From Smithellaceae bacterium (GTDB taxonomy: Bacteria; Desulfobacterota; Syntrophia; Syntrophales; Smithellaceae), in assembly GCA_028704195.1 (NCBI GenBank), contig JAQVLL010000168.1:1-5204 (forward strand): a DNA stretch of 5,204 bases. Reading direction: 5' to 3'. Within the stretch, counting starts at the first letter, position 1; every line of letters begins with the position of its first letter. The translations under genes and the position numbers were made by a program. The notes beneath the pieces are model-generated. The model saw only the letters and a list, made by a program, of their open reading frames with translations, did no database searches and was not told where the DNA came from. Positions 1 through 5,204 of the stretch are shown here, in pieces.

Positions 1-1586
1 CGATGCTGGCTCTTATACAGACTGACCGCGTTGCGCTTGATGTATCCGGCGTGAGATATCGTGACCACCACATCTTCTTCTACGATCATGTCTTCAATAT
101 TGATGTCTTCGGTGCTGGCGACAATTTCCGTGCGGCGTTCATCACCATATTTATTTTTAATATCATTGAGTTCGTCGATAATCACTTGCAGGACTTTCTT
201 CGGGTCAGCCAGGATGCCGGCCAGTTTTGCAATCAAGGAAGTCACTTCCGCATATTCGGCATCAATCTTGTCTCTTTCCAGCCCGGTAAGGCGCTGCAGC
301 CTCATTTCCAGGATGGCTTTGGCCTGAATCTCTGACAAATTGAACCTCGCACACAACGCCACCGATGCTTCGTTGGGATTTTTGGCTGCCTTGATGACTT
401 TGATGATTTCATCGATGTTGTTCAGGGCTATGATGTAGCCTTCCAGTATATGCGCCCGTTCTTTTGCGCGCGCCAGATCAAACTGCGTGCGGCGGACAAC
501 TACTTCCTGGCGAAAAGCAATGAACTTCTCGAGGACTTCTTTGAGATTGAAAACCTGTGGACGGCCTTCGGAAATCGCCAGCATGATAATACCGAACGAG
601 ACTTCCATCTGTGTGAATTTATAAAGCTGATTGAGGATAATGGCGGAATTCTCATCACGCTTGAGCTCAATCACGACACGGATGCCTTCCCGGTCCGATT
701 CGTCTCGTAAATCAGAAATTCCGGCAATTTTCTTGTCACGCACCAATTCGGCTATTTTTTCAATCAAGACTGCTTTGTTGACCTGATACGGCAGCTCGGT
801 AACAACTATTGTTTCCTTGTCGTTGCGGGCATTCTTTTCAATCAACGCCCGCGCCCGGACACGGATGATGCCACGCCCTGTTTTATAGGCAGAGAGAATT
901 CCCTCACGGCCGTTGATGAAGCCGGCCGTCGGGAAGTCCGGCCCGGGAATGTACTTCATCAGCTCTTCAATAATCATCTTGGGATTGTTGATAAGCGCAA
1001 TGGTGCCGTCGATGATTTCCGTTAAATTATGGGGCGGGACGTTGGTCGCCATGCCGACGGCGATACCTGATGTCCCGTTCAAAAGTAAAAGCGGAAGACG
1101 CGTCGCGAGAATCGATGGCTCTGTAAGGGATTCATCATAGTTGGGCACGTAATCGACCGTATCTTTTTCCAGATCGGCCATCACCTCGTCGGAAATGCGT
1201 GCCAGGCGGCTTTCCGTGTAACGCATGGCGGCCGGAGGATCGCCATCAATCGAACCGAAGTTGCCCTGTCCATCAATAAGCAGATAACGCAGAGAAAAAT
1301 CCTGCGCCATTCGAACCAGCGTGTCATAAATGGCCGCATCACCATGGGGATGATATTTACCCATGATATCGCCGACAACGCGGGCGCATTTCTTATAGGG
1401 CTTATTGTGACGATAGCCCATTTCGTACATGGCGTACAATATCCTGCGGTGCACCGGCTTCAGGCCGTCGCGCACATCGGGAATCGCCCGGCCGATGATT
1501 ACACTCATGGAGTAATCCATGTAGGATTTCTTCATTTCATCTTCTATATTCACCAGGGTTTGCTTTTGGTGGATATCACGTTCCAT
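1..1586 (-). CDS. gyrA: DNA gyrase subunit A, 5' part (runs off left edge)
   Basis: GyrA is the DNA-cleaving and religating subunit of the A2B2 gyrase, a cytoplasmic type IIA topoisomerase that introduces negative supercoils using ATP. The ATG at 1586-1584 opens a frame with no stop to the window edge, giving 528 complete codons of a protein usually about 800-870 residues long. Visible in order are the N-terminal arm with YSMSVIIGRAIPDVRDGLKP (about residues 24-43), the winged-helix region with KYHPHGDAAIYD (77-88), the catalytic tyrosine Tyr123 with its partner Arg122 in AAMRYTE, the tower, and the coiled-coil region with QAKAILEMRLQRLTGLE (420-436). The frame ends at YKSQH, just where the GyrA box (Q-x-R-G-G-K-G type) begins, so the DNA-wrapping C-terminal domain is outside. 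The E. coli insertion of about 35 residues before QAKAIL is absent. Ala84 sits at the position of E. coli Ser83, while Asp88 (E. coli Asp87) is kept. It follows gyrB by 72 bases and is probably cotranscribed with it. Confidence 0.98.
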   Translation of the reverse strand, partial: MERDIHQKQTLVNIEDEMKKSYMDYSMSVIIGRAIPDVRDGLKPVHRRILYAMYEMGYRHNKPYKKCARVVGDIMGKYHPHGDAAIYDTLVRMAQDFSLRYLLIDGQGNFGSIDGDPPAAMRYTESRLARISDEVMADLEKDTVDYVPNYDESLTEPSILATRLPLLLLNGTSGIAVGMATNVPPHNLTEIIDGTIALINNPKMIIEELMKYIPGPDFPTAGFINGREGILSAYKTGRGIIRVRARALIEKNARNDKETIVVTELPYQVNKAVLIEKIAELVRDKKIAGISDLRDESDREGIRVVIELKRDENSAIILNQLYKFTQMEVSFGIIMLAISEGRPQVFNLKEVLEKFIAFRQEVVVRRTQFDLARAKERAHILEGYIIALNNIDEIIKVIKAAKNPNEASVALCARFNLSEIQAKAILEMRLQRLTGLERDKIDAEYAEVTSLIAKLAGILADPKKVLQVIIDELNDIKNKYGDERRTEIVASTEDINIEDMIVEEDVVVTISHAGYIKRNAVSLYKSQH

Positions 1587-1596
1587 TTTCTTTTTT

Positions 1597-1600
1597 CCTC
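1597..1600 (-). promoter_or_regulatory. Ribosome binding site of gyrA
   Basis: On the minus strand the sequence reads AGAGGAAAAAAGAAA and then ATG. The GAGG core lies 10 bases before the ATG at 1586-1584, a slightly long but workable spacing in a purine-rich leader. It supports this start: the protein then begins MERDIHQKQT and reaches the conserved YSMSVI motif after 24 residues, the usual distance in GyrA. Confidence 0.7.
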
Positions 1601-1658
1601 TCTTGTGACAACAAAACGGCCATAACAGCCGGTTGACTCGTTTTCTTTCCTGTTATTG

Positions 1659-4076
1659 TTAAATGTCTAAGTTGGAAACATTCATGGCGTTTTGAAAAAT
1701 GAATTCACGGCGCGGTTCCACCTGATCACCCATCAGGGTAGTAAAGATTTCATCGGCTACAACCGCGTCTTCGACGCCTACCTGCAGGAGTGTTCGTTTT
1801 TCGGGATTCATGGTGGTTTCCCAGAGCTGTTCCGGATTCATTTCGCCCAACCCTTTGTACCGTTGGATCGTCAAGCCTTTCTTTCCCATGTTGATAATAT
1901 GATCGACCAGATCCCTGGTGGTAGGTATAATAATTGGTGTGGCTGATTCCTCCGGTTGATCACGATAAGGCGGTTCGCCCATCACGGAAATCTGCCCTAA
2001 CAAGTTTCTGATTTCAATAAATTGCGGCGTGCGGTATATTTCCCGGTCAACGCAGGTGGAAAATATATTCCCGTTATTCTTGATATCAAACACCATCTTA
2101 TAGCCGCCGTGATCGGGATCATTGTCAATGCGGTAATCGGCGACAGCATCACTGCCCAGGGCGACAACTGTCCTGGCGGCGATCTTTAAAAGCTCACTTT
2201 CACTTTGAAACGTGTCATCTGTTAACGCCGGATCGCCTGCAACGATACGGATTATATTTCGGTCGCGATGGTCCCTTTCAAAACGATCCAGCAGATCTTT
2301 TATACGCGTAACTTTTTTTATGACGGTCAGTAATTTGTTTCCTGTAATCGGAAAAGGACTTCCGTCACCCATAAATAAATTAACTTTTTCTATGCCGTTT
2401 TCCAGAATATAATGTCTCATTTGTTCTTCATTCTGGATATAGATTTCTTTCTTTTTATCCACCACCTTATAAAGCGGCGGCTGAGCAATATACAGATAAC
2501 CCCTCTCGATCAATTCCTTCATCTGGCGGAAAAAGAAAGTGAGCAGCAGTGTTCGAATATGAGCACCGTCCACATCGGCATCTGTCATGATAATAACTTT
2601 GTGATACCGTAATTTACTGACGTCATAATCACCAGGGCCAATGCCCGCTCCGAATGCTGTAACCATGGTTTTTATTTCTTCATTTTGCAGCATTTTATCA
2701 AAACGCGCTTTTTCCACATTAAGAACTTTCCCTCTCAAAGGCAATATCGCCTGATTTTTTCTATCCCTCCCCTGTTTGGCGGAACCGCCTGCCGAATCAC
2801 CTTCCACAAGATAAATTTCACTAAGCGCCGGATCTTTTTCCTGACAGTCGGCCAGTTTACCCGGTAGTGCCCCGACTTCCAAAGCGCTTTTGCGCCTGGT
2901 CGACTCGCGGGCACGCCGTGCTGCATCGCGGGCGCGAGCCGCTTCCATGCATTTATTGAGAATCTGTTTGGCAATAGAAGGATTCTCTTCCAGAAAAGAA
3001 CCGATTTTTTCATAAACAATGCCTTCTACCAGGCCGCGCACATCGGAGTTTCCCAGTTTGGTTTTGGTTTGTCCCTCAAACTGAGGATTGCGGACCTTGA
3101 CGCTGATGACACAGGCCAGACCTTCGCGTAAATCTTCACCACGCAGAGATTCCTTGCCGTCTTTAATGAATTTATTACTGGTAGCGTAGTTATTAAATAC
3201 ACGGGTGAGCGCCGACCGGAAGCCTACCATGTGCATGCCGCCTTCGACGGTGTTGATGCTGTTGGCAAAAGAAAAAATGTTTTCCAGATAACTTTCGTTA
3301 TATTGCAGTGCAACTTCAACGGCACAGTCTTCCCTTGAACCGGTTACATAAATGGGATCCTTGTGCAGTACTTTTTTATTGCGGTTGATGTATTCCACAA
3401 AGGAGACAATACCGCCTTTGTAAAAGAATTCCGCAGTTTTATCTACTCTCTCATCAATCAGATTGATTCTGACGCCGGAATTCAAGAAAGCCAGTTCCCT
3501 TAAGCGATTGGCGATAACATCAAAACTGAATTCCGTTTCTTCAAAAATATCATCATCCGGCAGGAAAGCAACCGTCGTGCCGCGGCCCCTTGTCTTTCCA
3601 ACCATCTGTAGCGGCCCGTCCGGTATACCAATTTTATACGTCTGCCGATAAACGTTGCCGTCCCGCCGCACTTCCAGTTCACACGTTTTGGAAAGGGCGT
3701 TGACAACAGAAACACCCACGCCATGGAGACCACCGGAGATCTTATATGAATCATTTGAAAATTTTCCTCCGGCATGCAGTTTTGTCATCGCTACCTCAGC
3801 CGCTGACACCCCCTCCGTCTTATGGATATCAATCGGAATACCTCTTCCATTGTCATCCACGAAAATACTGTTGTCAACACGGATTTTCACTGTAATCGTG
3901 TCACAGAATCCTGCGGCCGCTTCGTCAATACTATTATCAACAACCTCATACACCAGGTGGTGTAATCCCTCTTTGCTTGTGGAACCAATATACATCGCCG
4001 GTCTTTTGCGAACCGCTTCCAAACCCTCTAAAACTTTAATACTGTCAGCATTATACATCTCTGTCATAAAAAACAT
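1659..4076 (-). CDS. gyrB: DNA gyrase subunit B, complete
   Basis: GyrB is the ATPase subunit of gyrase and contributes the Mg2+-binding TOPRIM domain to the cleavage site. The 805-residue product matches the long Gram-negative form (E. coli, 804). The GHKL ATPase domain spans about residues 1-220, with catalytic Glu44 and Asn48 in EVVDNSIDEA, Asp75 and Arg78 in DDNGRGIP, and the glycine-rich lid GGLHGVG at 115-121. The transducer domain follows to about 395 and includes the ATP-contacting lysine of QTK (Lys338). TOPRIM has Glu425 in LVEGDSAGGSAK and Asp499, Asp501 and Asp503 in MTDADVDG. An insert-like segment of low conservation lies at about 545-725, and the C-terminal tail contains QRYKGLGEMNPEQLWETT (738-755) and ends NVSNLDI. 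Arg448 replaces E. coli Lys447, a common natural variant. All key residues are present and the frame is unbroken. Three nearby methionines (1, 4 and 7) leave the exact start uncertain; Met1 was chosen because AAGGAG lies 4 bases upstream. It sits 44 bases after dnaN and 72 before gyrA, so it is probably in one operon with both. Confidence 0.99.
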   Translation of the reverse strand: MFFMTEMYNADSIKVLEGLEAVRKRPAMYIGSTSKEGLHHLVYEVVDNSIDEAAAGFCDTITVKIRVDNSIFVDDNGRGIPIDIHKTEGVSAAEVAMTKLHAGGKFSNDSYKISGGLHGVGVSVVNALSKTCELEVRRDGNVYRQTYKIGIPDGPLQMVGKTRGRGTTVAFLPDDDIFEETEFSFDVIANRLRELAFLNSGVRINLIDERVDKTAEFFYKGGIVSFVEYINRNKKVLHKDPIYVTGSREDCAVEVALQYNESYLENIFSFANSINTVEGGMHMVGFRSALTRVFNNYATSNKFIKDGKESLRGEDLREGLACVISVKVRNPQFEGQTKTKLGNSDVRGLVEGIVYEKIGSFLEENPSIAKQILNKCMEAARARDAARRARESTRRKSALEVGALPGKLADCQEKDPALSEIYLVEGDSAGGSAKQGRDRKNQAILPLRGKVLNVEKARFDKMLQNEEIKTMVTAFGAGIGPGDYDVSKLRYHKVIIMTDADVDGAHIRTLLLTFFFRQMKELIERGYLYIAQPPLYKVVDKKKEIYIQNEEQMRHYILENGIEKVNLFMGDGSPFPITGNKLLTVIKKVTRIKDLLDRFERDHRDRNIIRIVAGDPALTDDTFQSESELLKIAARTVVALGSDAVADYRIDNDPDHGGYKMVFDIKNNGNIFSTCVDREIYRTPQFIEIRNLLGQISVMGEPPYRDQPEESATPIIIPTTRDLVDHIINMGKKGLTIQRYKGLGEMNPEQLWETTMNPEKRTLLQVGVEDAVVADEIFTTLMGDQVEPRREFIFQNAMNVSNLDI

Positions 4077-4080
4077 TAAA

Positions 4081-4086
4081 CTCCTT
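4081..4086 (-). promoter_or_regulatory. Ribosome binding site of gyrB
   Basis: The minus strand reads AAGGAG, TTTA, ATG. The Shine-Dalgarno core is strong, but its spacing is only 4 bases to the first ATG (4076-4074) and 13 bases to the second in-frame ATG (4067-4065). The first is short and the second long, so the site favours Met1 without settling it. The Met4 start would give MTEMYNADSIKVL, which also resembles common GyrB N-termini. Confidence 0.75.
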
Positions 4087-4101
4087 GATAATCGCGATCA
4101 A
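4085..4101. repeat. Short inverted repeat in the dnaN-gyrB gap
   Basis: The plus strand carries TTGAT and ATCAA arms separated by seven bases (TTGATAATCGCGATCAA), and the centre overlaps the 8-base palindrome ATCGCGAT at 4091-4098. The gyrB-proximal arm overlaps the first two bases of the gyrB AAGGAG. It could be a small operator or a weak hairpin near the ribosome binding site. With five-base arms, chance is an equally good explanation, and no known operator is recognised. Confidence 0.3.
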
Positions 4102-4120
4102 TAAATTCCTTCCGGACAAT

Positions 4121-5204
4121 TTATATCTTCAGCGGCATGACAATACATAAATAATCATCACCTTCCGCCGGTTTGATCAGTGTCGGTTTTAATCCCACGC
4201 CAACTTCCATAACAACACTGTCCATAGATATCGCCGAAACTGCGTCAATGACGTAATTAACATTGAAACCCACATCAACTTCTTCACCGGAATAATTTAT
4301 GTCAATTTCCTCCATTGCCTCCCCTACGTCCAGATTGGTGGAATTGAGTGTCATCTTTCCCTCAGACAAAGAAATAATCACTCCACTGTAGCGCTCCGAA
4401 GAAACGACATTCATTCTTCTTAAAGCATGAAGAAACGTTTCCTTCTCCATGTTTACCGTCACGCCTTTTTCTGTAGGAATCACTCTTTTATAATCGGGAT
4501 ACTCGGCGTCCACTAGGTTCACCTTTAAAATGGTATTTTCGGTTTTCACCACAAACATATTCTTGTGAATCCCGACGCTGACATTTTCGTGAACATCAAT
4601 GATTTTTTTAACTTCCATTAATCCTTTACGCGGAATGATGATTCCCTTCGTCGTTTCCGGGAAAGGCTCCGCAGTATTTACCCTGGCAACCGCCAGCCTG
4701 TGACCGTCCGTTGCAACCATCCTCCAAATATGATTTGTTCCGTCCGATAAAATTTCCAGAAAAACCCCGTTGAGGTTCTTCCTGCTCTCATCAAAAGCCA
4801 TTGCAAATGATGTCCTGTTGATCAATTCGACAATAGATGATCCGGGAATATTCACAAACTGTACATCCTGGCTGTCCGCAACGCTTGGGAAATCGTCGGC
4901 AGGCAAACCCGGAATTTTATAAACGGCCCTTTGACATGTCACCTTGACGATATTATTTGCACTTTTTGTAAAATGAACAACCTCGCCCTGGATTTCTCTC
5001 ACCATTTCGTAAAGTTTTTTTGCAGAAAGTGTAATTTCACCTTTTTCCGCAATATCCGCATCATAATCGGAAATAAGACTGATCTCCCGGTCTGTAGCAA
5101 TGATTTTCAATTTATTTTGTTCTGTTTTTAAAAGAACATTATTTAAAATGGGCGTTGTTGTCTTTTTTTCGACAATTCCTAGAGTTTTTTGAATACCTTC
5201 CAGA
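4121..5204 (-). CDS. dnaN: DNA polymerase III beta sliding clamp (5' end cut by right edge)
   Basis: DnaN forms the ring-shaped homodimer that encircles DNA and tethers the replicative polymerase, mismatch-repair proteins and other clamp-binding partners. The frame is open from the window edge (first full codon at 5203-5201) to TAA at 4123-4121, giving 360 residues. The visible start LEGIQKTLGIVEKK, then TPILNNVLL, aligns with about residue 11 of E. coli DnaN (366 aa), so only some ten residues are missing. Family signatures include FAMAFDESRKNLNGVFLEIL, ATDGHRLAVARV (partner-binding pocket), YPDYKRVIP and the C-terminal KP...YLCIVMPLKI, which corresponds to the E. coli VMPMRL end that also lines the pocket. 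All three clamp subdomains are represented. A TTG at 5110-5108 lies in frame, but it is internal, because conserved DnaN sequence continues for 31 codons upstream of it. The gene lies immediately upstream of gyrB, as expected for an origin-proximal cluster. Confidence 0.98.
   Translation of the reverse strand, partial: LEGIQKTLGIVEKKTTTPILNNVLLKTEQNKLKIIATDREISLISDYDADIAEKGEITLSAKKLYEMVREIQGEVVHFTKSANNIVKVTCQRAVYKIPGLPADDFPSVADSQDVQFVNIPGSSIVELINRTSFAMAFDESRKNLNGVFLEILSDGTNHIWRMVATDGHRLAVARVNTAEPFPETTKGIIIPRKGLMEVKKIIDVHENVSVGIHKNMFVVKTENTILKVNLVDAEYPDYKRVIPTEKGVTVNMEKETFLHALRRMNVVSSERYSGVIISLSEGKMTLNSTNLDVGEAMEEIDINYSGEEVDVGFNVNYVIDAVSAISMDSVVMEVGVGLKPTLIKPAEGDDYLCIVMPLKI

Noticed and set aside
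1181..1378. Minus-strand open frame of 65 codons in another frame within gyrA
   Set aside because: The overlapping GyrA frame carries the catalytic tyrosine and quinolone-region motifs across this stretch, so the alternative frame is a shadow.
1615..1634. Hairpin between gyrB and gyrA as a terminator
   Set aside because: The minus strand can form about six pairs with a bulged C (AACCGGC against GGCCGTT), but only four T's follow before a G. It is too weak for an intrinsic terminator, and gyrA follows directly with its own ribosome binding site.
1..4076. Intein in gyrB or gyrA
   Set aside because: Both genes are known intein hosts in some bacteria, but the GyrB motifs and the GyrA active-site Tyr123 region are contiguous, and GyrB has normal family length.
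3655..4104. Plus-strand open frame of 149 codons opposite the gyrB 5' end
   Set aside because: It lies wholly antisense to the highly conserved GyrB ATPase domain and the dnaN-gyrB gap, and its product is low-complexity and Ser/Thr/Pro-rich with no recognisable domain. It is best explained as a shadow of gyrB codon use.
5108..5110. TTG as the start of dnaN
   Set aside because: Thirty-one in-frame codons upstream encode conserved DnaN N-terminal sequence (for example TPILNNVLL), so the true start lies beyond the window.
1..5204. A novel system, mobile element, CRISPR array or RNA gene
   Set aside because: Nearly every base belongs to dnaN, gyrB or gyrA or their short gaps. No direct repeats, transposase, integrase, tRNA-like or repeat-spacer pattern was seen on either strand.

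Overview
This window is an ordinary core-chromosome replication locus read entirely from the minus strand. In transcription order it holds dnaN (sliding clamp, missing only its first few codons at the right edge), a complete gyrB (DNA gyrase subunit B) and the first 528 codons of gyrA (DNA gyrase subunit A), which runs off the left edge. The order dnaN-gyrB-gyrA is the classic gene cluster next to a bacterial chromosome origin, so dnaA and oriC are probably just beyond the right edge (inference; neither is visible).

The likely source is a Gram-negative bacterium. GyrB is 805 residues long and carries the extra domain of about 170 residues inside the TOPRIM/C-terminal half that is known from Gram-negative GyrB proteins. 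GyrA lacks the E. coli-specific insertion before the QAKAIL motif. A deltaproteobacterial-type lineage (Desulfobacterota or Syntrophia-like) would fit the gene order and sequence style, but this is only a guess without a database search. Base composition is moderate and uneven: gyrA is visibly richer in G+C than the 5' part of dnaN.

Layout: gyrA 5' part at 1-1586 (-); a 72-base gap at 1587-1658 with the gyrA ribosome binding site; gyrB at 1659-4076 (-); a 44-base gap at 4077-4120 with the gyrB ribosome binding site and a small dyad; dnaN at 4121-5204 (-). No stretch of 300 bases lacks a gene, and no convincing terminator separates the genes, so they are probably cotranscribed. DnaN holds the replicative polymerase on DNA, while GyrA2GyrB2 removes the positive supercoils that replication creates.

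I found no mobile element, CRISPR array, RNA gene, intein or unknown gene, and no sign of a previously undescribed system. The points worth a second look are small: an alanine at the main quinolone-contact position of GyrA, the absence of recF between dnaN and gyrB, a dyad touching the gyrB ribosome binding site, and an ambiguous gyrB start.
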